Source: Certhia americana (taxonomy: Eukaryota > Chordata > Aves > Passeriformes > Certhiidae). Taken from it: DNA of 64,000 nucleotides. The stretch covers positions 5,895,487 to 5,959,486 of the forward strand of contig JAGMWU010000028.1 in NCBI GenBank assembly GCA_018697195.1, in the 5' to 3' direction. A program made the position numbers and the translations under genes. Shown here one piece after another: positions 37,995 through 49,238 of the stretch. The notes under the pieces were generated by a model. The model worked only from the letters and a program-made list of their open reading frames with translations. It did no database searches and had not been told where the DNA came from. Each line of letters opens with the position of its first letter. Within the stretch, counting starts at the first letter, position 1.

Positions 37995-38400
37995 TGTAGG
38001 ACGGCTCCTGCCATGGCGAAATCAGGCTGATTCCTTTGAGCTATCCATTAGTTAAGCAACCTAGCTCAAGCTCACGGGCACCCCAGTAAACGACACCCAG
38101 CATACCTTGCTTCTTTCATGCAAATAGTCTGTATCCACCCCTTGTCGGTCCCTATAAAAACCCCAGCCTCAGCCCCTGTTTCCAGGAGCTCTCTGTTCCT
38201 GGCTCCCTTCACAGAGATGCTGACATTAAAGCCATCTCTCTGCAATCACCAGACAGACCTCTCTCTCTCATTCCTGCATCAGCCTGGGGATTCCAGCATC
38301 GAGCTGAAAATCACTATTGAGCTGAGAATCACTATCGAGCTGAAACCACTTGCTGGAGTCCCCTCACAGCCAAGGAAGTGGCAGTACCCCTAGAAGGTAT
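37995..38400 (+). mobile_element. Probable ERV LTR with TATA box and polyadenylation signal
   Basis: The block beginning TGTAGGACGGCTCCTGCCAT carries an octamer-like ATGCAAAT near 38120, a strong TATA box (CCCTATAAAAACCCC near 38151) and a polyadenylation signal (CATTAAAGCC) about 75 bp later, followed by a CT-rich stretch. That is the U3-R-U5 layout of a retroviral LTR in plus orientation. The ends are uncertain: no terminal inverted repeat or target duplication could be fixed. It could alternatively be a cellular TATA promoter. Confidence 0.5.
38298..38351. repeat. Three tandem copies of an 18-bp unit
   Basis: Copies start at 38298, 38316 and 38334. The first two read ATCGAGCTGAAAATCACT and ATTGAGCTGAGAATCACT; the third diverges in its second half. 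It lies in the U5-like part of the putative LTR at 37995-38400. Confidence 0.88.
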
Positions 38401-38567
38401 TCTGCTTTGGAGACACATCTCTCTGGGAAGGATAGAGCCCCTGGGTAGACTTCTCACCCAGCTTTCTGGCTGCATCACTGTGGGTACCAAAACACTCCAG
38501 TCTGCTGCCAGGGAGTTTCTGGCTGCCTAGAACAGCTTACAGCCATCCTTGGCTAATCTTAACCTGC

Positions 38568-38740
38568 TGTCCTGGTTCCATCCAGAACTGGGTTAATTTT
38601 TACAGTATTTGGGAGTGGGCACATTTCCAATACTCATTTGGTTTCAAGGACACTTGCATGGAGAATGCTATGGATGCACCAGTTGTATTAGTTTGCTGTT
38701 TACTGCTGGTTATCTTGTTCCAAAGGCTTTTGACAGGACA
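38568..38740 (+). mobile_element. Possible truncated LTR fragment
   Basis: TGTCCTGGTTCCATCCAGAA followed by CTGGGTTAATTTTTACAGTA resembles the 5' end of a widespread avian LTR. GACAGGACA ending near 38738 could be its matching 3' end after an internal deletion. The flanks show no target duplication. Confidence 0.35.
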
Positions 38741-39077
38741 GCAAAGAGGAAGATGCTCCTGGGTTCACCTTTCCCTGGTAGCTGTTCTGGGTTAAGAGAA
38801 TAATCCCTCCCACAGGAGAAATTATGTCACCAAAAAGCCTGGCAAGTGAGGACCTGAATACAGCAGAGACCTGGACGAGGACAGGGAACAGCTCCACACT
38901 AGGCACAAGGGGATCTGAGGTTCTTTTCTGGAATCTAGTAGAGACCATTTAGCTTCCAAAAATCAGAATGTTGCTGGCCTGTGGCTGCTGCAAAGGACAT
39001 GGCATGAAGAAAGGACGTATACTTGCAATCTCTTTTTTCTTGCTTTAAACAGATGCTCCTTGCTCTCATTCATGCCC

Positions 39078-39080
<3 letters not shown>
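38741..39080. other. Unrecognised sequence before the T tract
   Basis: About 340 bp with no identified repeat or gene. Confidence 0.4.

Positions 39081-39128
<48 letters not shown>
39081..39128. repeat. Pure T48 homopolymer
   Basis: Forty-eight consecutive T residues, the longest homopolymer in the window. A retrotransposed poly(A) tail on the minus strand is one possible source. However, no clear polyadenylation signal is seen in the adjacent minus-strand sequence (39129-39200), so it may be a slippage product. Confidence 0.95.
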
Positions 39129-39130
<2 letters not shown>

Positions 39131-39835
39131 TTTGGAGGTTCTTATAGATTTTATATGCTCACACTAATGAAAATGTTAAGGTTGACCCAGCTCATCCTCT
39201 TGCCAACTCTAAATCGTATTGTTAGGCTAACATGTAAAAAGAGTTTTAAAGAGGCTGAGAAGTCCTGCTTTGACATTTTCTGGACAGAAAGTATTTTTCT
39301 TTTCAAATGACTTCTGGTTTGGAATGTCCTTTCTGGGATGAATTTTTTTAATGTCAGCACTGAAGGGAGTGGGGGGGAAACAACTTGGGTTTTATTATTT
39401 TGATCAACCTAATCCAATTCCTTCTGGACTTCTCTTTCCTGGGAATCACCAAAAACATGAACTTGCAGAATAGTAACAGGAAAGAAAAATTGTGTTTGTT
39501 GCCCAACATCCAGCTCCAAGCAGGCTGCTGCACTGGCTGCTCTGTCTAGAAGGTGAAAGAGGGAATGGCAGGAGGCTCTGTCAGCCTCCCCCACAGTTTG
39601 GTGTGTGAGATTCCCCATCTCTAGTTTTGTGCGATGGACACAGAAATCACCACGGCACTCGTACGCCTGCAGGCCAGAAGATGTCAGTGCCTGTTGCGCT
39701 CCTCAGAGCCGCATCCAGCCAGACAAGCCATCTGCTCCCTGCCTCCTCACAGCCCAAGTGCTTTCCCTGGGATTGTCACATTCCTTGGGAGCCAGGACAG
39801 CTACAGACAGGAGACAGAGCCCAGGAAAAAGATCT
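39129..39835. other. Unique intronic sequence, nothing recognised
   Basis: No repeat or exon was identified. Confidence 0.4.
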
Positions 39836-39865
39836 CCATAATCATAATCATAATCATCTCCATAA
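39836..39865. repeat. (ATAATC)n short tandem repeat
   Basis: CCATAATCATAATCATAATC, then a broken copy. It lies directly before a CR1 tail. Confidence 0.85.
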
Positions 39866-39990
39866 TCAAAGAGCATTTGGACAACACTCTTAGGCACATG
39901 GTGAGATCATTAGGGCTGTTCTGTGCAGGGCCAGGATCATTGTGGGCCCCTTCCAACTCAGGATATTTTATGATATTTTGTGATTCCATG
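39866..39990 (+). mobile_element. Short CR1 LINE 3' fragment (distinct subtype)
   Basis: GAGCATTTGGACAACACTCT, then TGTGCAGGGCCAGGATCATT, CCCCTTCCAACTCAGGATAT and the tail TTTTGTGATTCCATG match the CR1 subtype with the ACTCAGGATATTCTGTGATT ending. Plus orientation. Confidence 0.82.
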
Positions 39991-42900
39991 ACACACTATG
40001 GGAAATTCATAATTTTGCCAATTTGAGAAGAGTGCCCTTATGTTCTGATCCAAGTCTCATTCCTGCCCCCTGAAACAGGGGCTGCTGCTCCTCAGCCCTA
40101 TCTCCTCCCTCTGGCTGCAGCCTGTTCTGCCCTGACCTTTTACCTGCCCTGGGCTTGCACCCCACACCTTCCTGTCTCCGCTGCCCTTCCCCTGGCAGCC
40201 CCTGTGGGCCCTAGGGTGGGATGAGATCTGCTGACAGCCCCGACCTGGGAGAGGTTTTCTAGAAGTAATTTCTTCTGTTTCTCACACCAGCCATTCCTGG
40301 GGCAGAAAAGCAACTCTGCCCTGCTCAGCCCCTTTCTGAGGGCACCTGACACAGGGCAAAGTCAGGGCAGGTACGTGACAAGATGCAGGAGCAGTAGCCA
40401 GTGTCATCAGAGCTTTACTTGACAAGAGTCACTGCTCTCACTGCACAGACCCAGCTTCCAACGCCCTTCTGGTGCAGGAATGGGCGTAATCTCACCCTAG
40501 CAAACTGGCCTTGGCTGAGACTTTATTATTGAAATATTGTGGAGATCTGGGATAGGGCCTACACATAGGGATGATCTAAGATGACTGATCTATTTTCAGA
40601 CGTGGAGAGGTGGGAGTAGAAACACGTTCTGCTCTTGCCCATTGCAGTGATATGGGATTGAAGCAGTGCTGGTGCCTCCAGATATGGTGTGATGCAAATG
40701 AGCTCTTACTGCTTTGATCTCTTTACCTTCCCTTTCTCCTTCTCTTTATAGAGACTACCTTTAGTGTAGTTTTCAACCTTCAGGCTTTTAGGAAGAATTT
40801 CAGCTGGTTCTATGGCTCCAGGTACCATTCTATCATCAGCCCCAACTTTGCTCCAGGCAATTCAGGTATTTTGTGGTGACCTTGGAGATTTCAAGATAAA
40901 GAGGAAAAGAGATAGTGAAAACCTTTATGAATCATTCTAGTATTATCTGAAGTATTTCTGAAACCATCATTTATCGCCTTTGGGCTTCTTTTCTGGTGGT
41001 GTAACTGTGCATTTTTACTGGATGCTAATGAGAGTGGCCAGGAGAGAGGCACAGACAGTGCTCAGTGCCTGGGAATTTCAGGGTGTTTCATGCCTAACAA
41101 GAACAGGCCTAGTGCCGGGCCTTTCCAGAATAAAGATGGGAATTTTGGTCTGGATTGTTCAGCTCCCCTAGAAATCAGACTGCTGGACTGGGAGGCCTTA
41201 ATGCTCTAATCGTGCAACTAGTTAGTCAAAAGGATACCAGTTAATTACCTTCTCACAATCACAAAAATTTCTGCTCTCCTGCCTGAGTGTAAGGAAGGAG
41301 TTTTTTGTGGTCCAGGAAGCCACATATTCAACACTAAAAGTGAGAGGAGCTAGGTTGAGCCTGGGCTGGGAAGAGAGCACATTAATGTCCTGAACATCTT
41401 GAAAAATATGAACATATTCAGATAGCAGAGCAATTTAGGGGCTGAGAAGATAGTCACCATCTGGGATTCTCAGCAGCTTCCTGTAGGCTCAAACCAGGAT
41501 CTCAGTCAGATTTTTCCTTTGGGGTGACTTTGGCTCCTTACAAACAGGAGCCAGAGGTCCATTTCCCAATATACTGAAGGTCTTGTTCAGTGACTTGGGC
41601 CATGTCTGTCATCGTTTCCAGCTGTAGTCACACGCATTGGATTTCACTGAGGTACCAGGGAAGCCAGAAGCCTATGGAGTACTCCACTGTGGGCTCTGTG
41701 AAGGTCCAGAAACAACAACCTGAGCTTGCAGAAACCTTGAGGAACAAAATTCTTGAAGGTAACTGCAAGAGCAGGAGGACACAGGCGTCTTGGTCTGCTG
41801 AGTGACAGAGGGCCCCATGGAAAGCACTTCAGGGGATTGAAGCTAAGGATCAGATTTTCTGCCCTTTGGAGTAGATAGAGGTAGTTGGGGAATGTCTTCT
41901 CCCAGCCACAGGTAGGAGTTGCTCTTTCGGTAGGATACCTGTCCTGTGATTCCTTCCAGGAGAGCATCTCTCTGCCAGCTGTGTACAATTTTCTACAGCC
42001 AGATGCACATCTGGCACTGAGGTCTCTCTGCTTGGCCTCAGCCAAACCCTACCCCTGCAGTTTCCCCTTCAAACCTTTCTGGATGAGCAGCCCTGGTCCT
42101 ATTGTGTTACTCTAGCGGGGCTTCAGCCTGTGTTGCTTTAAGTCTGTTGTCTTCTGCTTGCATTAATTCCCATAGCAGCACATCTCTGGGGAAACACTTG
42201 CCTTTGTGCCTGGGAAGACATACATCAGGAGCTTTGGGGTTTCATGGGGAGGGCTCATCTTTTCCCAGTTTTGTGGGCAGCTTTTAGGTGCCTTGAGTTT
42301 CTGAGAGAGCCATCAATCCTGCTGTCCCTAGAGGAACAACCTGGGGATCTTGCTTAGGCATGTCTCAAGCAAGGGTTGCAGGATGTCCTGTGTGCAGCCC
42401 TCTTACAGCAGCATAAAATCCTGCCCTTTTGGCCCAGAGCATGCACAGCCACAAAGCCCTGCAGGTGCCTTCTCTGCCTTCCCCCAGTTCGGCTGCACGC
42501 TCCCCATGGTGACAGCCACTGCTCTGTGGCTCAGAGCACACACCACAGCCTGCCCCAGCAGCGATGCCAAGAATAAACCCCTTTGATCTTTAAAGCTCGT
42601 GTCATCCCTGAACTAAAACTCTGAGGTCACCATCTCACAGCATCTCACCTGGAGAGCGTGGCAGGCAGTCCCACCAGGGAACCCAGAACAGCATGTGTGT
42701 CACTCATTTTTTGGTAAGGAAGATCAGCTAATCAGTGAAAAATCAAAGGTTGTTCATGAAAGAAGGTGACATCAAAGCAAATAATTTAAGGAACCCCTCG
42801 AGGGCCAGAGGAGTTGTAAGGTCTGAGGCTGAATCACATGAGCTCAGTTTCCATGAACTGTGTCTCAGTTTTCCTGCAGGTACAAGTTAGAAATGCTTAC

Positions 42901-44699
42901 AATAAATGTTTAGAATTAGATGGGGAAGGGGGGAAAGTTAAATCACACTAATTACAGCCATGATGGCTTTGGTGGAGTGCCATTTGAAAGCACAGGTATT
43001 TTCTACACCTAATGCAAGAAGCATTAAAAGGCATTGCTTCTATGGTAAGCAGGGTGATATGAGAGCAAACTTTCAGCTTTGGGAGCAGTAGAGTAGTTCA
43101 CTCTACTGGCAGCACTCCAGACCACAGCCATGAAGGATGATTTGATAGCAAAATAATTCTTGCTTTTATTTGACACTTTGTAGAGAGGACAGACAGCCCA
43201 GTCACTGGGGAAGGAGGAACAGGGGAGCTCAGGAGACAGGAGAGGGATGGCTTGTCCCAGAGCACCACTGCTGAGTGGTGTCATGAACTCAAAGGCAACG
43301 ATCTGGACAGTTCCTCTGCAGGTCCTACATTGCAAGCCTGGGTGAAGCTGCAGCACCTCATTTCTTCTCCTACCTTTCTAATTTATTTTAGAATTTAAGG
43401 GACTTTGGGATTTGAATCACATTCATGTGCACTTCTTTGTGCCTGCTCTGGTACAGACCTCACCTTTGGAACGGTTTCTCCAGTGCAAATGACAAGAGCC
43501 ATGCATAGACATGCGTGACCCTTGTTTAGCTTCTCTGGATGCTCAGTCACTCAGAAGAGAGACCTAGCTTGGAAAGTCAAATTCACTGACACAGCTGAGA
43601 AAGGTCAGAAGAGCCTCTAACCCATTTAGTTCATGGATCCCTATTTCTTCTGCTAGATGCTGAAGAAAAAAATAATCCAACAAGGTTCAAATGCCATGGG
43701 TTCCTTTTAAATTAACTAAATGTGGCTGACTGAAGTAACCACCCCCAAACACTTGAAGAGATAAACAGCTTCTCTGATTGCTCTGACAGGAAACATTTCC
43801 ACCCTTGCATATGTTGGGGATGTACACAGCATAAGAAACCTTACTAAGAGGAAAAGCACGAGCTTGGGAAAACACAGCAACAAGTCAACAACATCTTTAA
43901 ATGAGTAATAAGTCAAATATTTACTCCCACAACACTTCAGGCAAGAATCCTGTGCCTCGGCTTTCACACAAGCATGGACAGCCTGTGGAGAAACATCTCG
44001 TACTTTTGTGGCTAGAAAAATCACCAGGTCCAGGGCTGTGCTTGGGAAGTTTATTTCCAGCCCTTGGAGGAATTTGTTCTTCCTTCACACCATTTATCCT
44101 TGCACATTCCATGCTGTCCTCACAGCACGGCCAGGCCAGGAATTCCACCACACCAAGTTGGGTGTGACATCCCCTGCTCTGGAGGAGCTGGTGGGGGGGG
44201 TCCCTGCAGGACATCACACTGGAGAGTTAATGGCAAATCTGAGCCCCTGGAACCTTTGCCTTGCTGTTCATTAGCTGGCAAAACACTGCCAGGACTTGCC
44301 TTTTCGGGGTGGCCTTTTCAGGGTTGTCAGTGTAGATGTATTACACTTCAGGACTGCAAACCACCAGAGTGTTCAATCAGCCAAAACATCAGTGACTTTT
44401 AAATAAAGTTGCTCAAAATATTTTCTATGTAACAACCTTGGAAATAAGGCTGGGCTTTTCTTCACTGTCCAAAGAGATGGTGGGAGAGAGCCCCTTGTCT
44501 CAGACCTGCCTACGGCCAGGAGACCTGCAGCTGCAGGAGGGTGGGAGGAAGGGAAGGGGGGCTTTTAAAGAAAAGCCATGTGCTGTGGAGCTGTGAGGCT
44601 GCCAGAGTGATGGGATAATGGTACCTCTCCTCTGCCTTTTGGAAGACTTTTTCAGATACCAGTGTACTGTGTTCCTTTCAGGTATGGATCAGGGCAGGA
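39991..44699. other. Unique intronic sequence, nothing recognised
   Basis: About 4.7 kb without recognised transposons or exons. Confidence 0.45.
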
Positions 44700-44842
44700 G
44701 GAAAGAAGTGTCCAAGGCCAGGTTGGATAGGGCTTGGAGAAACCTGGTCTAGTGGAAAGTGTCTCTGCCATGGCAGGGGGTGGAACAAGATGAGCTTTGA
44801 GGTCTTTTCCAACCCAAACCATTCTGAGATTCTGTGATTCTG
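44700..44842 (+). mobile_element. Short CR1 LINE 3' fragment
   Basis: AAGTGTCCAAGGCCAGGTTG, a GGCAGGGGGTGGAACAAGAT block and TTTTCCAACCCAAACCATTC, ending ATTCTGTGATTCTGA. Plus orientation. Confidence 0.86.
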
Positions 44843-47269
44843 AAAGATATTTGACCTCCCATATCCTCAGCCACCTACAGCCCTGGGACTGATGCTGGGG
44901 TCTGCACATCCCTGCAGCCACCACCCACCCCAATGTCCAACTGTCCCCATCATGCCTGGGCACACAAAAGGCAGTTCCATCAGGCTTGGAAAGTGGCTCC
45001 TGCAGCAAGCAAGGGGTGTTTTCTACACTGCCAGCAGAAGGCAACTTAAGGAATATGCCTCACAGTTTCAAGATCTTGGATGTTTTAGATCTGTGTTTTC
45101 TTTCACAGTCTTTCATTTTACATTATTTTTCGTTATTTTCACATTGTTCCACAACATGTCAAAACATCAGACAGATTCATTACAACACAAACAGGAGACA
45201 CTTTGATGTAGGAAAAAAAAAAGATGTTTTAATGGGTGCTAAGTAGCAACTGCCCTTGGGGGTTTAAAAATAAAAATAGAAGCAGCACAAAATAATATTT
45301 TAACCCTTGTATCCCGGGATCACCAAAATACAGAATGTAGCATGGCACACAGAACAGTGCAGGCAATAATTTTCTTTTCACATTCATTCTGAATACAGAC
45401 TTTTGAATTCTCATAGATTTTTTGCGAGTTTTCTACTACTTCTTTGGAGAAGAGAAAGTTATAAAGAAAAAAAGTAAACTTCTCCAGGAGTATTTTCAAA
45501 AGGGTTCACAAAAATATGTGGTTGTGTCACAGGACACCTCTCCAGAGAATATTCAAAGACAGTTTCTAACCTTCCTGATGTGTCACCTGCCTCCACCAAT
45601 ACCAAACAGAGCTGGTTAGAACCTGGTGGTTTGGGTGTTTTTGTGGAAAATGGTCAAAATGTAGAAGCCTATTCCCCCCAGGAATTCTGCTCTTTACCAG
45701 CAAAACTCAGGCATCTTTCTACTGAGGAATACAAAGGCATCGCAGTAAATATTTCAATGAACTCATTTTTCAATGAAGCAATTTCCAATCCAGAGCCCAA
45801 CACCAGCTGAGATGCTCCAGGTCATTCAATATGTGGCCTGTGGGATCTCAGGTGCTCTGAGCAGATGGAACAGCTCAGAGAGGTCCCTCTTGTGTTGCTG
45901 GGTTTTCCTGAGGGTCGTTTCTCCTTCATGCTTCTGTCCTTGTCCTTGGTACAAGCCTCCTTCCAAAGCCAAGATATTCACAGTGGCACTGGGATGACAG
46001 GCATTGTCCTTCCTTAGGCTCACAAGTCTCTTAGGTTTACAAAAGGAAAGAGTAAAACAATTGTCTTTATACTGTTGTTGTTTCTCCTCATTTTCCCATC
46101 ACACCCATCAGCCTCTGCTATTTAGTGCAAGCTCCCAGGAGCTGAGCTGTGCTCTGTCTGGGCAGAGTCCCCTCTGCCTCACTAGGGACTTCCCAGCACC
46201 CCAGATGACACTGCCCAGGATTGCTTTGCTCATTAGGGGATATGTCCCATCTATTCCCATTGGTTTTAACCACACCAGCTTTTAATTCAGCCTCATCTTA
46301 CTCTTAGCTTTCAAGGTCAGTGCTCACCGCGACACAGCCTGGTCTATGCTGGGGTAAGCAGCATGTTTTTATTCATAAACAGCTGCTCATGAGGGCAGGG
46401 CTGCAACTACCAGGTGTCAGACCCCAAGAACTGCCTTGGAGCCCAGAAACATGCTTGTTTTTTCCAAATACCAGCTTGTGTATTGAATCACTCTGCACAG
46501 ACACAGCTACTCTCATGCCCTGAGATGAGGACAGCTCTGCACAGGCAGCTCACGGTGACTCTGTAACGTGCAGAAGGCTTCAGACTCAGCACCACCCTGG
46601 ACCCTTTGGGGACCAGCACAGACTCCTCCAGAGGCTCTATTGGAGCCTAAGCAGAGGAGATGAGCCTTTAGCTGGAGATAGCAAGAGTGAGACAAGCACA
46701 ATCAGCCAGGTTCCTTCCACCTCCTAACCTCAGTTTGTCACCCAGAGAGCCAAGCTCTGCCTCTCAGTCCTGATGGGGTTCTCTGGTTTGTACATTGAAG
46801 AGAAAGCCAGCCCAGTGGGATGTACCCTTCTCTCATAGACTGCTGTCTCCTCAAAAGCAGATGTCTGTCGACTGGAAAAGCTCCCTGTGCGGGGCTGGCA
46901 TGACCATGGTGACAGAGAGATGCTCTTGGGCCCAAGGACATACTGTCCTATTCCAGTGTCATGAGGCTTCATGTTCACTCTCTAAAAATTGTGAGACAGC
47001 AATATTGCTTGTGCTGTTTGGGAATGTCCTAACTTGCTTCATAACTTGGAGAAGCTCAGGCAGGCCACCCTGAAGGAGCCAGCTCTCTCTGGCTACTCCT
47101 CTCCATCCCTCTGCAGGCAGAGCCTGGGCTGTGATCAGTTAATGTTGCAGTGCTGTTTGCATTCTCACCTTCCCATTTAGCAGAGAGGGGACACAGCCTG
47201 GCACTGAGTTTTATTCTATGCAAACCACTGTGTGACTGATCAGAAACCTCTGTCTTTCCTTCCTGCCAG
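44843..47269. other. Unique sequence up to the first LRR exon
   Basis: No repeat was recognised. The last 30 bp form the polypyrimidine tract and acceptor of the exon at 47270. Confidence 0.45.
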
Positions 47270-47341
47270 AGACCTGAGCATGAACAACATCAGCCAGCTG
47301 CAGCCCAGCATGCTCCGACACCTGCGCTTCCTGGAGGAGCT
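47270..47341 (+). CDS. LGR6: LRR exon of an LGR-family receptor (probably LGR6 exon 2)
   Basis: This internal exon is 72 bp, one leucine-rich repeat of 24 residues. After a split Leu codon (CT|A) it reads DLSMNNISQL and ends LRFLEEL plus CT of the next Leu. A pyrimidine-rich acceptor ending CCTGCCAG precedes it and the donor GTGAGT follows. Exons of exactly 72 bp in this phase are typical of the LRR-containing glycoprotein-hormone-receptor-like genes. The LGR4/5/6 ectodomain sits outside the cell, binds R-spondins and raises Wnt signalling. DLSMNN and LRFLEEL are hallmarks of the first full LRR of LGR5 and LGR6. From memory this exon alone is slightly closer to human LGR5 (about 19 of 24) than to LGR6 (about 17 of 24), but the next exon decides for LGR6. 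The signal-peptide exon was not found in the window. LGR5 is the main alternative. Confidence 0.78.
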
Positions 47342-48324
47342 GTGAGTATGGGATGGGCCGGGGATGGTCGGGGTGCTGGAGGGACACTTCAGTGAGTCCT
47401 GTAGCACTGGCCACAGCCTCCAGTGCTGCTACTGCAGCTGCAGGCTGAGATGGAAGTAGACTGTGTGCCGGGACAGGATTTTTATTTGCTGCTCCAGCTT
47501 AGGGGTTTCACTGAGGTCATCACCTTCAGGCTGAGGTGATGCGTGTGCCAAAAGCCAAAATAAAAGAGGACCTAATCTCCCATTCAAAAACCAAAATCAA
47601 CACTTTACTCTGGAGCAGAGCCATCAAACAAAGAGCTTTATTCACCCTTCAGCAGACAGGGTCCCCCTCACAGAGCAGCCCAGAGACATATTAATCCCTG
47701 GGCGCCTTGCAGTTTAGATGGAACCCACCCTGGAAAACTGAAGTCCAGAGAGTTTCCCCCAAAAGCTGAGGTGTCCCACCATGAACCAATGTGCACTGAG
47801 GTCTGAGCAGACAGACACAGCAGCAACCTCAGTTCTGGGGATCAGCATGTGGCTGTGTGTCAGTGAAGGAGTGGCCCCACTTCTGAAAGTGTGAAAATTA
47901 ACCAGCAGCACAAGAAACCACTGGAATCCTTTGTGAGCCCCAAAAATGGGAGCCCAGGGGGCAGAATGCTGAGGCTGACCATTTCTGCATGAGTAAAGTG
48001 CACCTGTATGGTCATACTCCTCTTGACCATGAGAAATACCTCCAGGTGTTATTCTCATTCTGTTGGTACTTTCAACACAACAGCTTCTGTTGGAAAACAC
48101 AATTTCTTCAAAACACTGTTATTGCATTTATGAAATACTAATATTAATGCTGCATTTGATGTGTATTGTAAACTTACTGTGTATGTAACAGTTACTGCAA
48201 CTTAATCTGCCTAAATGAAACACTTTCACTTCCCTGAACCAAATCTTGCCGCCACCACAAGGCACAACGCAGGTATTTCATAAATGGTATTTTCCAAAAA
48301 GCCAGAATTACAGACATCACCCTA
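47342..48324. other. Unique sequence after the first LRR exon
   Basis: Ordinary intronic DNA with no recognised element apart from the splice donor at its start. Confidence 0.45.
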
Positions 48325-48382
48325 ACACCCTGTGAGGGTGGTGAGGCCCTGCAACAGGTTGCTAAGAGAAGCTGTGGCTGCC
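48325..48382 (+). mobile_element. CR1 LINE, part 1, interrupted by a solo LTR
   Basis: CACCCTGTGAGGGTGGTGAG followed by AGAGAAGCTGTGGCTGCC is the middle of a CR1 3' end in plus orientation. It stops at CTGCC, where an LTR begins. Confidence 0.82.
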
Positions 48383-49090
48383 TATCTTGGTTTGAACAAC
48401 AGGTGTCTGCTAAGGAAGGTAGGAGCCTCCTGTGAAAAGGAGAATGTAAACCCCTCCCTCTGAATTATTACCATTTTGAAATTAAGGGACTCTCAGGCAG
48501 CAAAGAGATAGGAATTGGAATAACAGTTATTTATTAGGAGAACTAAAATAAAAAAACAAACATGCAATATTACAGGAGAAAAACAAGCCCACTGACAGAG
48601 TCAGAATCCAACCTGATCCCCTGTGGGTCGGGGTTTGGTGGCAGTGCCATTCCATGGTGGCTGCAGCCATCCCACAGTGGCAGATGTGGCTCTGTTGGAG
48701 CAGGGATCCTGGAGAAAAGGGGGAGTTTTCTGCTGAAGGTCCAGTGGTGATAGATGGGCCTGGTCTTCCTCTGAGAATCCAGTGAAAAGGCTGCTTGGTG
48801 TCCCAAATCTCAGATTTTATTGAGGTAGGAGTACTTGACTCCTCCCCCTGGCTGGAGCATTTCCCAGTGGGATGATGGAATTCTGTCAGTGACACTCACT
48901 GGCCCATCAGCAGAAGATCTCTCCCTGGAGGGAGGATGGGTGTGGAAGAGATAAAGAAAAACTGCCCCAGGTGTTTTTTAACAGCTGGGCCATGGACAGA
49001 GGGTTACCCCACCCCCACCCCCAGCCCAGTTCCAACAGCTGGTGACAGAATCCACACTGCTGGGGACAGCCTGCACTGCAACCCAAGACA
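48383..49090 (-). mobile_element. Solo ERV LTR (708 bp) inserted in a CR1
   Basis: The + strand begins TATCTTGG and ends CCAAGACA. On the coding (minus) strand the element therefore starts TGTCTTGG, and its far end matches as an inverted repeat with one substitution. The five bases CTGCC occur immediately on both sides (48378-48382 and 49091-49095), a perfect target-site duplication. On the minus strand AATAAATAACTG supplies a polyadenylation signal. The interrupted CR1 continues in register after the insertion. No internal retroviral sequence is present, so this is a solo LTR. The body is a type I recognise from songbird genomes. Confidence 0.88.
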
Positions 49091-49238
49091 CTGCCCCTGG
49101 ATCCCTAGAAGTGTTCAAGGCCAGGTTTGGGACTCGGAGCAACCTTGGCTAGTGGGAGGTGTCCCTTCCCATGGCAGGTGGGTGGAATGAGATGATTTTA
49201 AGGTCTCTTCAAACCCAAATCTGTGCAGGATTCTGTGA
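49091..49238 (+). mobile_element. CR1 LINE, part 2 (after the solo LTR)
   Basis: CTGCCCCTGGATCCCTAGAA, GTGTTCAAGGCCAGG and GGTGTCCCTTCCCATGGCAG continue the CR1 exactly from the point of interruption and end in GGATTCTGTGAG. Plus orientation. Confidence 0.86.

Larger units (their letters stand above)
1..47269 (+). other. LGR6: Partial first intron of the LGR gene
   Basis: Everything upstream of the first recognised exon is inferred to be intron, because that exon starts with a splice acceptor and no exon 1 (signal peptide plus cysteine-rich LRR N-cap, ending at a split Leu codon before a GT donor) was found. The stretch is at least 47 kb. It holds a CpG island, CR1 LINE fragments, LTRs, a Ty3/gypsy fossil and simple repeats, listed separately. 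An independent gene nested here cannot be excluded, but no coding exon was recognised. Confidence 0.6.

Noticed and set aside
38568..38950. A complete LTR from 38568 to about 38950
   Set aside because: Only the first part resembles an LTR and no terminal match or target duplication could be found at the far end, so only a short low-confidence fragment is listed.
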